Shown one piece after another: positions 8,236 to 17,997 of a DNA stretch of 56,135 nucleotides (within the stretch, counting starts at the first letter, position 1; each line of letters starts with the position of its first letter). The notes below the pieces were generated by a model. That model searched no databases. It was not told the origin of the DNA and saw only the letters and a program-made list of their open reading frames with translations. The translations under genes and the position numbers were made by a program. This DNA is from Bacteroidales bacterium (GTDB lineage Bacteria > Bacteroidota > Bacteroidia > Bacteroidales > ML635J-15), in contig JAFGVU010000074.1 in the NCBI GenBank assembly GCA_016937855.1, forward strand, positions 1 through 56,135, read 5' to 3'.

Positions 8236-10056
8236 CTAAACTATTCTTATAGCTCCCTTATCAGCAGAGCTAACATGTTTTGAGTATATTTTTAAGGCAA
8301 CTGAAACTTCTCTCTTGCGATTCTTTGGGGTAAAAGCATCTATTCCTCGCATTTTTACTCTTTCATGTCTTTCAATTATCTCAGATTGAGAAATATTAAG
8401 AATTATCGTGCGGTTTTTGACATCAATTTCGATTATATCTTCATCTTGAATTAGTGCAATTTCTCCACCTGCTGCTGCTTCGGGCGATATGTGTCCTATT
8501 GACAAGCCGGAGGTTCCTCCCGAAAAGCGACCATCGGTAATTAATGCACATGTTTTGTCTAGCCCTTTCGATTTTAAATATGTTGTTGGATAAAGCATTT
8601 CCTGCATTCCCGGACCACCGGCAGGTCCTTCGTATCTAATAACAACAACATCGCCATGAGATATTTTATCATTTAAAATCGCATCACACGCCTCTTCTTG
8701 CGATTCAAAAACTTTTGCATGTCCTTTGAAGTAAAATAGGGATTCATCCATTCCGGCAGTTTTAACTAAACATCCGTTTTTTGCTATATTTCCATACAAA
8801 ATTACTAGCCCGCCATCTTTGTAATACGCATTATCTAATGATCTTATGCAGCCCGATTCTCTGTTATAATCAAAATTGTCAAAATATTTATTTTGCGAAC
8901 CTGCCGTATAAGATTTTACACCTCCGGGCGCACTTAGATAGATATTGGTAAACTCATCCTTATCTCCAAAAATGCTATATCTTGAAATTGCTTCATTCAG
9001 ACTTAAGCCATCTACCCTTTTAGATGATTTGTCGATAAGATTTTGCTTACCAAGTTCTTCAATAATCCCCAAAACTCCTCCTGCACGATTCAAATCTTCG
9101 ATATGATAGTCAGAGGATGGAGATATTTTGCATAAACATGGTATTTTTGAGGTAAGATGATGTATATCTTCTAAGCTAATATCGATTTTTGCTTCGTTTG
9201 CAGCAGCTAACAAATGTAAAATTGTATTTGTTGAACCTCCCATTGCAATGTCAACAGCAAAAGCATTTAAAAACGCATTTTTATTTGCAATATTTGCAGG
9301 CAAAACATTTTCGTTTCCATTAAAATAATACTCGTTGGCGAGATCAACGATTCTGTGAGCGGCTTGTTCAAATAGTTTTAGCCTGTTTTCGTGAGTAGCG
9401 AGGATAGTTCCGTTTCCTGCCAAACCAAGTCCAAGAGCTTCGATTAGGCAATTCATAGAATTTGCGGTAAATAATCCGGAACATGAGCCACATGTAGGAC
9501 AAGCAGATCTTTCGTAGTTTAACAGCTCTTCGTCAGATGTGCTTTTGTCCGCTCCTTTAATCATTGCGTGCACTAAGTCTATGGGTTTCCCATTTAGTTT
9601 CCCCGCCTCCATTGGACCGCCGGAAACAAATATCGTTGGAATATTTAATCTTAAAGCTGCCATCAGCATCCCGGGAGTAATTTTATCACAATTGCTAATA
9701 CAAACCAATGCATCAGCTTTGTGGGCATTACACATATACTCAATGCTATCAGCTATTAAATCTCTTGATGCTAATGAATAAAGCATTCCACTATGTCCCA
9801 TTGCAATACCATCGTCTATTGCGATAGTGTTAAATTCGGCGGCAAAGCATCCTTGCGATTCAATTATTCCTTTAACAAACTGTCCCATATCTTTTAGATG
9901 AACATGTCCGGGAACAAATTGTGTAAATGAATTTGCGATAGCAATTATTGGCTTTCCAAAATGCTCATCACGCATTCCATTTGCGCGCCACAGGCTTCTC
10001 GAACCCGCCATAAGTCTTCCGTGCGTCGAAGTTTTGCTTCTTAATTCTTTTTGCAT
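8236..10056 (-). CDS. ilvD: Dihydroxy-acid dehydratase
   Basis: Fe-S dehydratase forming the 2-oxo acid precursors of valine and isoleucine. The 606-residue protein has the cluster-ligand motifs [11 protein letters not shown] and [19 protein letters not shown], the [15 protein letters not shown] segment and the conserved C-terminal domain. The ATG at 10056 (MQKELRSK) is chosen over a TTG nine bases upstream. It is the first gene of the ilvDBNC-A operon, preceded by a good -7/-33 promoter candidate. The branched-chain aminotransferase (ilvE) is not in the window. Confidence 0.96.
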   Translation of the reverse strand: MQKELRSKTSTHGRLMAGSRSLWRANGMRDEHFGKPIIAIANSFTQFVPGHVHLKDMGQFVKGIIESQGCFAAEFNTIAIDDGIAMGHSGMLYSLASRDLIADSIEYMCNAHKADALVCISNCDKITPGMLMAALRLNIPTIFVSGGPMEAGKLNGKPIDLVHAMIKGADKSTSDEELLNYERSACPTCGSCSGLFTANSMNCLIEALGLGLAGNGTILATHENRLKLFEQAAHRIVDLANEYYFNGNENVLPANIANKNAFLNAFAVDIAMGGSTNTILHLLAAANEAKIDISLEDIHHLTSKIPCLCKISPSSDYHIEDLNRAGGVLGIIEELGKQNLIDKSSKRVDGLSLNEAISRYSIFGDKDEFTNIYLSAPGGVKSYTAGSQNKYFDNFDYNRESGCIRSLDNAYYKDGGLVILYGNIAKNGCLVKTAGMDESLFYFKGHAKVFESQEEACDAILNDKISHGDVVVIRYEGPAGGPGMQEMLYPTTYLKSKGLDKTCALITDGRFSGGTSGLSIGHISPEAAAGGEIALIQDEDIIEIDVKNRTIILNISQSEIIERHERVKMRGIDAFTPKNRKREVSVALKIYSKHVSSADKGAIRIV

Positions 10057-10082
10057 ACTAAGCAATTAAAATGTTATTGATG

Positions 10083-10113
10083 CAAATATATGATAGCTTT
10101 ATAAACTGATAAA
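10083..10113 (-). promoter_or_regulatory. Candidate Bacteroidota promoter for the ilv operon
   Basis: On the minus strand a TATATTTG (-7 consensus TAnnTTTG) at 10090-10083 is preceded after 19 bp by TTTA at 10113-10110, close to the -33 TTTG consensus. The -7 element ends 26 bp before the ilvD ATG. Assigned by consensus only. Confidence 0.5.
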
Positions 10114-10387
10114 TATCGATGACATAAACTGATTTTTTTTGGGATAAATTGTAAAATATCCTTTGACGTCGATAATTGATTTTCAGATTTTGCTTTTTAG
10201 GGATGAAGAGTTTTTGTGACTTAAAAGTTAAAAAATGTTTATCTTATTATAAAAACGAATAACCGTTTGCCCCAAGATATAGCAATTTGCAACAATTGTA
10301 ATCCTTACACCACATAAGATTTTAATGAGGTTAAGTTAGAGTTAAATTAGCGAAAATTAAATTATTACGCAAATAAATTAAATTACT
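10114..10387. other. Divergent intergenic region between ilvD and the anchor-L gene
   Basis: This AT-rich stretch separates two divergent operons. I see no ORF, tRNA, riboswitch or strong hairpin. No clear TAnnTTTG element was found for the rightward gene; the closest is TATCCTTTG near 10157, which has one extra base between TA and TTTG. Confidence 0.4.
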
Positions 10388-13300
10388 ATGAAAAAATCTT
10401 TTTTAACTTTATCAATGGCTTTCTTGCTATTCTGTTCCAATTATCTTGAGGCGCAGATTGCCGTAGAAAACTATACGTCTCTGTCCAATGCAGAGGCAGC
10501 AAATGCCCTAGTGGATTCTCTTATGGGTGATGGTGTAACTTTCTCAAATGTCTCTTTTCAGGGAGTGCGTTCTGCATCTGGATATCAGATGGGATATTTT
10601 ACAACTGCAACAACAACAGCAGCCGATATGGGCATTACTCGCGGGGTTGCGCTTTGTTCAGGTGATACAGACTTAATAAGTCACCCTTTAGGAGGTGATC
10701 CCGGTGCTGCAAACACATTTTCTAGGACTTATACGTCTTCTACAACTGGTGAAATCAGAAAAAGCACAGCAAGTATTAATGATATGGATGTTTTAGCAGA
10801 AGGAGGAAGTTGGTATAATGGCTGTATCCTGGAATTTGATTTTGTTCCAGATGGCGATTCTGTAGTTTTTAATTATGTTTTCGGAAGTGAGGAATATGCA
10901 GATAATATTAATTTTACAAATTATCAATGTACAGAATATAATGATAAGTTTGGATTTTTAATCAGTGGACCAGGCGTTTCGGGTGGTGCAGGCTATGATG
11001 ATGATGCACGTAATATTGCCAGATTGAATAATGGCTCTGAAGTGGGTATAAACTCTGTAAATGATGGAGCTGTTGGAAGTTCTGCAACACCTAATGGCCC
11101 GGGTTATTGTTCTGCTACTAATCCGGATTGGGTACAAGGAGTTCCTTCTCCAGAATTTAGTGGCTATATTGATGGGACACAACTAAATGGAAATACTATT
11201 TTATTAAAGGCTGCCCAAGGTGGTCTAACTCCTGGAGCAACATATCATATTAAATTATTAATACTTGATGCTAGAGATGCAGCTTATGATGCCATTGTTT
11301 ATATTGAAGCTGGTTCTTTTTCCAGTCCTCAACCCTCTATTGTTTTAACGGCATCTCCATCGACAATATGCGACGGCGAAACTTCAGAACTTGTTGTCGA
11401 AACGAACGAACTTACTACACCTATTACTTATGCGTGGAGCGAAGGCACAACAAACATAACAGCTTTTGAAAATGATACTATATATGTTTCTCCATCAATC
11501 AATACTACATATACTGTAACTGTTACAGATGCTATGATGCAGCAATATATTGAATCTGTTGATGTGATTGTAACCCCGCTTGTTACACCAACATTTAATG
11601 CTGTTGGTCCATATTGTAGTGGTGATGCTATTCCGGCTCTTCCGACAAGTTCTACTAATGGAATCGATGGAACATGGTCTCCCGCAATTAACAACACTGC
11701 AACAACACTTTATACATTTACTTCCGATGGTGGACAATGTGCAACAAATACAACACTAACAATTGATATTACATCTCCGGTAACACCAACTTTCGATGCT
11801 GTTGGACCATTTTGTAATGGCGATGCAATTCCTGCCTTGCCAACAACCTCAATAAATGGGATTGATGGAACATGGTCGCCGGCGATTGATAACACTATTA
11901 CTACCTTATATACTTTTACTCCCGATGGTGGAGAGTGCGCAACCACCCAAACTTTGACCATAGATATTACTCAACCAACTCTTCCAACTTTTAATGCTGT
12001 TGGTCCATATTGCACTGGAGATATTATTCCTGATTTACCAACAACTTCAACAAATGGAGTTGATGGATCATGGTCGCCAGCGATTAACAACACCGCTACA
12101 ACTGAATATACTTTTACGCCTGATGCCGGTCTGTGCGCTTCATCAACAACTCTTACAATTACAGTAAATCCTCCGGGAACTGTTCCAAGTTTCGATGCGG
12201 TTGGACCGTACTGTAGCGGTGATGCTATTCCTGCACTACCAACAACATCAACTAATGGTATTACTGGCGATTGGTTACCAGCAATTAATAATACTGCTAC
12301 AACAGAATATACTTTTACTCCTGTTATCGGACAATGTGCAACAACTACGACCCTAACAATAACAGTGAACGATCCTGTCGATCCTACATTTGATGCAGTT
12401 GGTCCATACTGTAATGGTGATGTAATTCCTGCACTGCCAACAACTTCGAATAATAGTATAGATGGTACTTGGTCGCCTGCCATAGATAATACTATTACAA
12501 CAGAATATACTTTTACTCCCGATGGCGGAGAGTGTGCAAACTCAACAACTCTAATTATAGACATCACGCAGCCAACTAATCCTACATTTGATGCAGTTGG
12601 TCCATACTGTAATGGTGATGTAATTCCTGCATTGCCAACAACTTCATTAAATGGAGTAAGTGGTACTTGGTCGCCTGCCATAGATAATACTATAACAACT
12701 GAATATACTTTTACTCCTGATGGTGGAGAATGTGCAAGCTCAGCAGCTTTGACAATTAACATCACTCAGCCAACTAATCCAACATTTGATGCAGTTGGTC
12801 CATACTGTAATGGTGATGTAATTTCTGCACTTCCAACAACTTCATTAAATGGAGTAACAGGCTCATGGTCTCCGGCTATTGATAATACTGCAACAACCGA
12901 ATATACATTTACTCCAACAGTTGGTGAATGTGCTAATTTAATAACTCTTACAATTGCGATAGATGATCCTGTTAATCCGGTATTTGATCCTTATGGCCCT
13001 TACTGTCAGGGTGAGCCGTCAGTTGTTTTACCGCAAGTGTCCAATAATTCTGTGAGTGGATCGTGGAATCCAAGCAATATTAATACAGTAAATTCAGGCA
13101 CAAGCAATTATGTGTTTACTCCAAATCCTGGTGAGTGTGCAAATTTATACGATATTGACGTTGTTATTGACCCAAGAATCAGTCCTGAGTTTAATGATTT
13201 TGGACCATACTGTGTTGGTGCTACTGCCGAATTGTTACCATCTATTTCTGATAATGCAATTAACGGATCATGGTCTCCTGCAGAAATCTCGACAAGTACT

Positions 13301-14110
13301 GATGGAACCACAACTTACACATTTAATCCAGATGCAGGTGTTTGCGCTTCGGTTTACACAACTGATGTGATTGTTAATCCTAATCTTGTTCCAAGTTTTA
13401 GCGATTACGGACCATATTGTGTTGGGGATGTTGCACAAACACTTCCTTTGGTTTCTGAAAACAGTTTAAATGGAACATGGTCGCCAGAGTATATTGATAC
13501 AGAAAATATTGGTATTGTAACATATACTTTTACTGCTCAGGGTGTCGATTGTTTTGAATTATATTCAACAGACATAACTGTTTTCGACTATCCTGAGGTA
13601 ACTATTTATATTGCTGATTCTATTCTTTTTTCAGGAGAGGAAACTACTGTAGAAGTAAGTGGTGCTGATTCATACACATGGGTAAGTGCAGGCCTGTTTC
13701 CTTGCGATAATTGTAGTTCAGCTATTTTTACAGCTCCAAGTGAGCAAGCAGAAGACGAAACATTTGAGTTCGTTTTATTTTCTGAGTCCAATGGTTGCCA
13801 GGTGACAGACACCGTACTAATAACAGTTTTAGGTGATATTCCTTTAATGATTCCAAGCGGATTCTCGCCTAATGGTGATGGAAATGCGGATACCTGGATA
13901 ATTCAGGGACTTGAACGACTTAATAATAGTGAGGTTCAGATTCTTAATAGATGGGGTAATAAAGTTTACCAATCGACTCCATACAATAATGATTGGGGAG
14001 GCGAAAATTTATCGGGAGGCAAACTTCCGGCAGGTACTTATTACTATGTTTTTAAACCCGATAGAGATGGTGAAGACTCTTACTCCGGGTATGTTTATAT
14101 TAACTATTAA
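10388..14110 (+). CDS. Secreted anchor-L/repeat protein with T9SS type B sorting domain
   Basis: A 1240-residue exported protein with a Sec signal peptide (KKSFLTLSMAFLLFCSNYLEAQ region). Residues about 30-310 form a choice-of-anchor L domain (FDFVPDGDSVVFNYVFGSEE, GFLISGPG, YHIKLLILDARDAAYDAIVY). One Ig-like segment follows, then ten repeats of about 66 residues with the pattern FDAVGPYCNGD...LPTTS...GTWSPAI...YTFTPDGGECA. The C-terminus is a gliding-motility-associated type B domain (IPSGFSPNGDGNADTW, ILNRWGNKVY, PAGTYYYVF). It starts an apparent operon with PorP/SprF and a PorE-like protein, which typically accompany type B cargo. Surface adhesion is inferred; ligand unknown. Confidence 0.93.
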   Translation: MKKSFLTLSMAFLLFCSNYLEAQIAVENYTSLSNAEAANALVDSLMGDGVTFSNVSFQGVRSASGYQMGYFTTATTTAADMGITRGVALCSGDTDLISHPLGGDPGAANTFSRTYTSSTTGEIRKSTASINDMDVLAEGGSWYNGCILEFDFVPDGDSVVFNYVFGSEEYADNINFTNYQCTEYNDKFGFLISGPGVSGGAGYDDDARNIARLNNGSEVGINSVNDGAVGSSATPNGPGYCSATNPDWVQGVPSPEFSGYIDGTQLNGNTILLKAAQGGLTPGATYHIKLLILDARDAAYDAIVYIEAGSFSSPQPSIVLTASPSTICDGETSELVVETNELTTPITYAWSEGTTNITAFENDTIYVSPSINTTYTVTVTDAMMQQYIESVDVIVTPLVTPTFNAVGPYCSGDAIPALPTSSTNGIDGTWSPAINNTATTLYTFTSDGGQCATNTTLTIDITSPVTPTFDAVGPFCNGDAIPALPTTSINGIDGTWSPAIDNTITTLYTFTPDGGECATTQTLTIDITQPTLPTFNAVGPYCTGDIIPDLPTTSTNGVDGSWSPAINNTATTEYTFTPDAGLCASSTTLTITVNPPGTVPSFDAVGPYCSGDAIPALPTTSTNGITGDWLPAINNTATTEYTFTPVIGQCATTTTLTITVNDPVDPTFDAVGPYCNGDVIPALPTTSNNSIDGTWSPAIDNTITTEYTFTPDGGECANSTTLIIDITQPTNPTFDAVGPYCNGDVIPALPTTSLNGVSGTWSPAIDNTITTEYTFTPDGGECASSAALTINITQPTNPTFDAVGPYCNGDVISALPTTSLNGVTGSWSPAIDNTATTEYTFTPTVGECANLITLTIAIDDPVNPVFDPYGPYCQGEPSVVLPQVSNNSVSGSWNPSNINTVNSGTSNYVFTPNPGECANLYDIDVVIDPRISPEFNDFGPYCVGATAELLPSISDNAINGSWSPAEISTSTDGTTTYTFNPDAGVCASVYTTDVIVNPNLVPSFSDYGPYCVGDVAQTLPLVSENSLNGTWSPEYIDTENIGIVTYTFTAQGVDCFELYSTDITVFDYPEVTIYIADSILFSGEETTVEVSGADSYTWVSAGLFPCDNCSSAIFTAPSEQAEDETFEFVLFSESNGCQVTDTVLITVLGDIPLMIPSGFSPNGDGNADTWIIQGLERLNNSEVQILNRWGNKVYQSTPYNNDWGGENLSGGKLPAGTYYYVFKPDRDGEDSYSGYVYINY
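11582..13590 (+). repeat. 198-bp tandem coding repeats (10 units, 7 regular)
   Basis: Ten 66-residue units occur in the anchor-L protein. Units 1-7 have a 198-bp period with one extra codon at the end of unit 3; starts fall at 11582, 12377 (unit 5), 12575 and 12773. Units 5-7 are nearly identical in DNA. Units 8-10 are diverged and a little longer. The gradient suggests recent amplification of the middle units. Confidence 0.9.
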
Positions 14111-14121
14111 ATCTGAAAGTC

Positions 14122-15033
14122 ATGCAAAAAATAATTATAACAATAGTAATTTTAAGTGGTCTTTTGTTTACAAATAGTTTGTACTCGCAACAAGACCCAA
14201 TGTTTTCGCAATATATGTTTAATACTTTAAGTGTGAATCCTGCCTATGCAGGAAGCGCCGGGTGCATAACAACCAGTCTTATCTCTCGACATCAGTGGCT
14301 TGGTTTAGATGGAGCACCTCAAACTCAAACTTTTGTTGTTCATGCTCCAATGAAGAAGCAAATTGGTGTAGGAGCTTCAATTATTAGGGATCAGGTAGGA
14401 CCAGTCAGGAATTTCTCATTTCAGGGAAATGCATCGTATCATCTGCAAATTGATGATAACAACCTTTTATATTTTGGTTTAATGGCAGGAATAAATTCTG
14501 CAAACTTTAACTTTACTTCGGTTGAAGGCGTAAATACTGATGATGTTTCTTTTCAGCAAAACTTCAAAGCTGTTAAACCAATTTTTGGATTTGGGTTGTA
14601 TTATCGTCATCCAAAAGCTTATGCAGGTTTTAGTATCCCAAATCTCGTAGAAACAAATTATTTGGGCGAAAATGCAGAGTGGGAGCATAAAAGGCACTTT
14701 TTTGCAATTGCTGGTTACGTTATGGATATCAACGATGATTTTAAATTGCGCCCCACGGCAACACTACGTTATACTAAAAATTCACCCTTATCGGCAGAAG
14801 TAACAGGCACAGTGATTTTAAAAGATTTGCTTTGGGTTGGATTGCTTTATCGCGTTGGTGATGCAGCCGGAGCATTGTTATGCCTGCAGGTTAACCGACA
14901 AGTGAGAGTTGGCTATTCTTATGATTATAGTCTTAACGTTTTAAGAGGTCATCAATCGGGATCGCACGAAATTATGCTTAGTTATGATTTTAATAACTTC
15001 CCAAAGAAATTTGCGTCTCCTCGTTATTTTTAG
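14122..15033 (+). CDS. PorP/SprF family type IX secretion system membrane protein
   Basis: A 303-residue outer-membrane beta-barrel with a signal peptide (IITIVILSGLLFTNSLYS) and the family hallmark right after it: QQDPMFSQYMFNTLSVNPAYAGS. Family members sit next to large type B T9SS cargo and are thought to retain or help secrete them at the cell surface. The ATG lies 11 bp after the stop of the upstream cargo gene and 21 bp separate it from the PorE-like gene, so the three form one operon. Its specific partner is inferred from neighbourhood. Confidence 0.93.
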   Translation: MQKIIITIVILSGLLFTNSLYSQQDPMFSQYMFNTLSVNPAYAGSAGCITTSLISRHQWLGLDGAPQTQTFVVHAPMKKQIGVGASIIRDQVGPVRNFSFQGNASYHLQIDDNNLLYFGLMAGINSANFNFTSVEGVNTDDVSFQQNFKAVKPIFGFGLYYRHPKAYAGFSIPNLVETNYLGENAEWEHKRHFFAIAGYVMDINDDFKLRPTATLRYTKNSPLSAEVTGTVILKDLLWVGLLYRVGDAAGALLCLQVNRQVRVGYSYDYSLNVLRGHQSGSHEIMLSYDFNNFPKKFASPRYF

Positions 15034-15054
15034 TAATGTAAAAAAGTATAAGTT

Positions 15055-16881
15055 ATGAAAAATTATTATATAGTAATATTATTATGCACATTTTTATCCA
15101 CTTCTGCTGTATTGATTTCGCAGGATGATAAGAGCATATATAGCGTCATTCCAACTGATTTTAACTCTGAAGTTTCAGATTTTTCTGCTACATATTTTCA
15201 TACCGATATTGTATGGGTTTCGGATAAAGGTAGTGCTATCCCTTTAAGTCCAAAGTTTTCGGAAACTGGACGCAGCTTTTTTAATCTTTATACAAATTCG
15301 GAAATCTTTCAAATACAGAGTCTTGTCGATAAAATCAACTCAAAGTATCATGAGGGGCAAATCTCCGTTTCAAAGGATGGTAATACAGTTTTCTTTACAC
15401 GGAATGCTTACGTAAATAAAGAAAAACGTTGGTCATACGATTATAAAATGAATTTGCAGATTTTTTATGTCAAATTCGAAAATGGATTGTGGTCTGATGA
15501 GATTGAAGTTCCCGTAAATAATACCGAGTATTCTGTTGGACATCCTGCATTAAGTCAAGATGAGAAGTACTTATATTTTTCTTCTAATATGCCCGGTGGA
15601 TACGGTGGTAGCGATTTATATAGAATAGAGTATAATAATGGCTCTTGGGGAGACCTTGAAAATTTAGGTCAAAAAATAAACACATCATACGATGAATTAT
15701 TCCCTTTTATCTCCGATATTGGTGATCTTTACTTTGCCTCAAATGATTCGTCAGGAATGGGCGGCTTGGATATTTATAAGGCAGAGAAATCAGATGGATC
15801 TTATTTGCGTGGTGAAATAATGCCCGCGCCAATCAATACTGAATTTGATGATTTTGCCTTTGTAAAACAAAAAGACACGGGAAAAGACAATGGCTTATTG
15901 AGTTCAAACCGACCAAACGGATCGGGTATTGATGATGTATATTATTGGGAATATCTGGTTAAACCATTTGCCATTAAAGGAACTGTTACAAATACAAAGG
16001 GAGCTGTTGTTGCCAATGCTACATTAGATTTTGTGGATGTAAACGGGATAAAACAAAATGTTCATACAAACGGCGATGGCCAATATCGAGTTTCGGCTGA
16101 GCGTAATGGGACATATCATATAGATATTGATCATCAGGATTATTTTAATGATTATTTTGATATTGTAGCTAAAGCTGATTTGCTTACCGAATTCTTTGTT
16201 TACGACATAGTTTTGGAGGATTTTCCAAGTTTTAAAATTCGACCTGTAGATGAACAGGGAGTGCCAATTATTGATATGAATGTTAGAATAAATTGTGATA
16301 ACGAGGATATGTTTACAGGACTTTCGACAGAAGAAGGTATATTTTGGGAATTCCCGCATAAATATAGGAGAGGAGATAGTATTTCAATCTTAATTGACTT
16401 TAATAAAACAGGTTATCTAAACAAGAAAGTTACTTTTAATATGGTTGTTGAAGATGGTGGAGATGTTGTAATTCCCAAGGAGCAGTTGGTGTTTGTGAAG
16501 GCAGAGGAAAAACTGGAGATTTCAAAAATTATCGATTTACAACCAATTTATTATGATTTTGCAAAATGGGACATACGTCCTGATGCTGCTTTAGAGCTAG
16601 ATAAAGTTATTGAGTTTTTAAATAATAATCCTAATATATCGATTGAGTTAAGCTCACATACCGATTGTCGTGGTAGCGATTATAGTAATTTGCAATTGTC
16701 AGACAAAAGAGCAAAATCTGCCGCCGATTACATAAAGAAAGGCATTAGTAATCCAAATCAGATTTATGGAAAAGGATATGGTGAGACAAAGCCTATTCAT
16801 AGCGATTGTGCAGGCTGTACTGAAGAACAGCATGCCGAAAACCGTAGAACAGAGTTTACTATCGTTAAGGTAAGTGAATAA
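15055..16881 (+). CDS. PorE-like OmpA family protein (WD40-like propeller, CarboxypepD_reg, OmpA)
   Basis: A 608-residue periplasmic protein with an N-terminal signal sequence (VILLCTFLSTSAVLIS) and no clear lipobox cysteine. Residues about 95-300 contain PD40/WD40-like blades (GHPALSQDEKYLYFSSNMPG; LFPFISDIGDLYFASND; SSNRPNGSGIDDVYYWE). A carboxypeptidase-regulatory-like beta domain follows (about 310-380). The C-terminal 110 residues are OmpA peptidoglycan-binding (YYDFAKWDIRPDAA, then SSHTDCRGSDYSNLQLSDKR, ENRRTEF). This order matches PorE, which links the T9SS to peptidoglycan. It is the last gene of the cargo-PorP-PorE operon and is followed by a TTCG-loop terminator. Confidence 0.9.
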   Translation: MKNYYIVILLCTFLSTSAVLISQDDKSIYSVIPTDFNSEVSDFSATYFHTDIVWVSDKGSAIPLSPKFSETGRSFFNLYTNSEIFQIQSLVDKINSKYHEGQISVSKDGNTVFFTRNAYVNKEKRWSYDYKMNLQIFYVKFENGLWSDEIEVPVNNTEYSVGHPALSQDEKYLYFSSNMPGGYGGSDLYRIEYNNGSWGDLENLGQKINTSYDELFPFISDIGDLYFASNDSSGMGGLDIYKAEKSDGSYLRGEIMPAPINTEFDDFAFVKQKDTGKDNGLLSSNRPNGSGIDDVYYWEYLVKPFAIKGTVTNTKGAVVANATLDFVDVNGIKQNVHTNGDGQYRVSAERNGTYHIDIDHQDYFNDYFDIVAKADLLTEFFVYDIVLEDFPSFKIRPVDEQGVPIIDMNVRINCDNEDMFTGLSTEEGIFWEFPHKYRRGDSISILIDFNKTGYLNKKVTFNMVVEDGGDVVIPKEQLVFVKAEEKLEISKIIDLQPIYYDFAKWDIRPDAALELDKVIEFLNNNPNISIELSSHTDCRGSDYSNLQLSDKRAKSAADYIKKGISNPNQIYGKGYGETKPIHSDCAGCTEEQHAENRRTEFTIVKVSE

Positions 16882-16903
16882 TGTTCTTATTTGCGTAGTG
16901 GTT

Positions 16904-16932
16904 AAGCTGCCCTTCGGGGTGGCTTTTCTTTT
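16904..16932 (+). terminator. Rho-independent terminator after the PorE-like gene
   Basis: AAGCTGCCC, a TTCG tetraloop and GGGTGGCTT form a 9-bp stem (two G-T pairs) followed by TTTCTTTTA. It lies 22 bp after the stop codon, between convergent genes. Confidence 0.8.
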
Positions 16933-16960
16933 ACTTTTTTGCAGACTAAAAAATATTGGC

Positions 16961-17986
16961 TTATTCCATATCTATCAAATTAACAGCATACTCAATAACA
17001 TTATCCACTCCGGTTTCGTTTGCATCAGCAGATAAAATTACTGTGTGGTTGGGGGGAACGCCATCTTCGTAATTGTTGCCATCAACAGCAATAGTGCGAG
17101 TTATTGAGAAGCGATATGTCCAACCGTTTGGTAATTGTCCACCATTAGGTAATCCTAAACCGCCACCGGTTGTGTCACCAACTAAAACTACATCATCAAA
17201 TGCATAGGTGCATACCGAAAAAAACGACGAAGCACTATATGAACCTCTATCGGTTAAAATGATAATTTTGTTTTTATATACATCTCTTTCTGTAGCATTT
17301 GAGTAAACAGACTCCAGATTTGTAAAATCATCTTCGGCAAGTCCTGCCTTTATCTGGGTGTCGTACAAAAGTCTTTCGTCATTACAAAATAAACTTAAGA
17401 GTTTAAAAACATTGTCAACATAGCCTCCACCATTTTGTCGAATGTCAATAATTAAGCCTTGAGTATTTTTATATCTTTCCAAAAGAAAATCTAATTCATA
17501 ATTACTTATTATTGAATTGCTAAATGAGGAGTATCTGATATAGCCAACATTACCATTATCAATAAAATTGTGTACAAATGAACCTGTAGTATAGTAATTA
17601 TCTTTAAGATAGTTTTCTTTAATTATTCGCGTGTTTATGTTTACAGGTCCTAATAATGTTATGTCAAATCGCGATAAATTAAATGGAGAAAAAAGGTTTA
17701 CATGACCATCTCTAAGCTCATTTAGCATACTTCCTAGTACATTAAAAAGGCTGTCGCTACTCATTTCGTTGCTAATCTGAGGACGATAAACTTCGTAGAT
17801 GCTGTCCCAATCTATTTCTTTATATTCCAAAAAGGCATACTTTTCGTTTACCTCGTTCCATAAATAATTAAAGTTTTGAACCGGCGTGTTTTCAATTTCT
17901 TTCTCGAATGCAAGCTTTTCGCATGACGAAAAAGTAAGCATTGTAGCAAAGACTATTACAACCACGATATATATATTTGATTTCAT
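16961..17986 (-). CDS. S41 family peptidase, lipoprotein
   Basis: A 341-residue serine protease of the C-terminal-processing/tricorn-core type. The N-terminus is a lipoprotein signal (VVVIVFATMLTFSSC). An N-terminal helical part carries the tricorn-like LNELRDGHVNLF motif. The S41 core has GLIIDIRQNGGGYVDNVFKL and the catalytic-serine region TDRGSYSASSFFSV. No PDZ domain is evident between them, so it is shorter than CtpA. The ATG at 17986 is preferred over TTG at 17995. The upstream gene stops 11 bp before it, so the two are probably co-transcribed. Substrate unknown. Confidence 0.85.
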   Translation of the reverse strand: MKSNIYIVVVIVFATMLTFSSCEKLAFEKEIENTPVQNFNYLWNEVNEKYAFLEYKEIDWDSIYEVYRPQISNEMSSDSLFNVLGSMLNELRDGHVNLFSPFNLSRFDITLLGPVNINTRIIKENYLKDNYYTTGSFVHNFIDNGNVGYIRYSSFSNSIISNYELDFLLERYKNTQGLIIDIRQNGGGYVDNVFKLLSLFCNDERLLYDTQIKAGLAEDDFTNLESVYSNATERDVYKNKIIILTDRGSYSASSFFSVCTYAFDDVVLVGDTTGGGLGLPNGGQLPNGWTYRFSITRTIAVDGNNYEDGVPPNHTVILSADANETGVDNVIEYAVNLIDME

Positions 17987-17997
17987 AACTGACAATT

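Noticed and set aside
10057-10387. Leader peptide or attenuator for the ilv operon
   Set aside because: I found no short ORF rich in Ile/Val/Leu codons followed by a terminator hairpin; only a promoter candidate is supportable.
11971-12765. 264-codon open frame on the minus strand inside the anchor-L repeats
   Set aside because: It is antisense to a strongly supported repeat protein, its translation repeats with the same 66-residue period, and it has no signal or known motif. It is a by-product of repeat codon use.
16024-16359. 111-codon minus-strand frame in the PorE-like gene
   Set aside because: It is a shadow of the real gene with no independent features.
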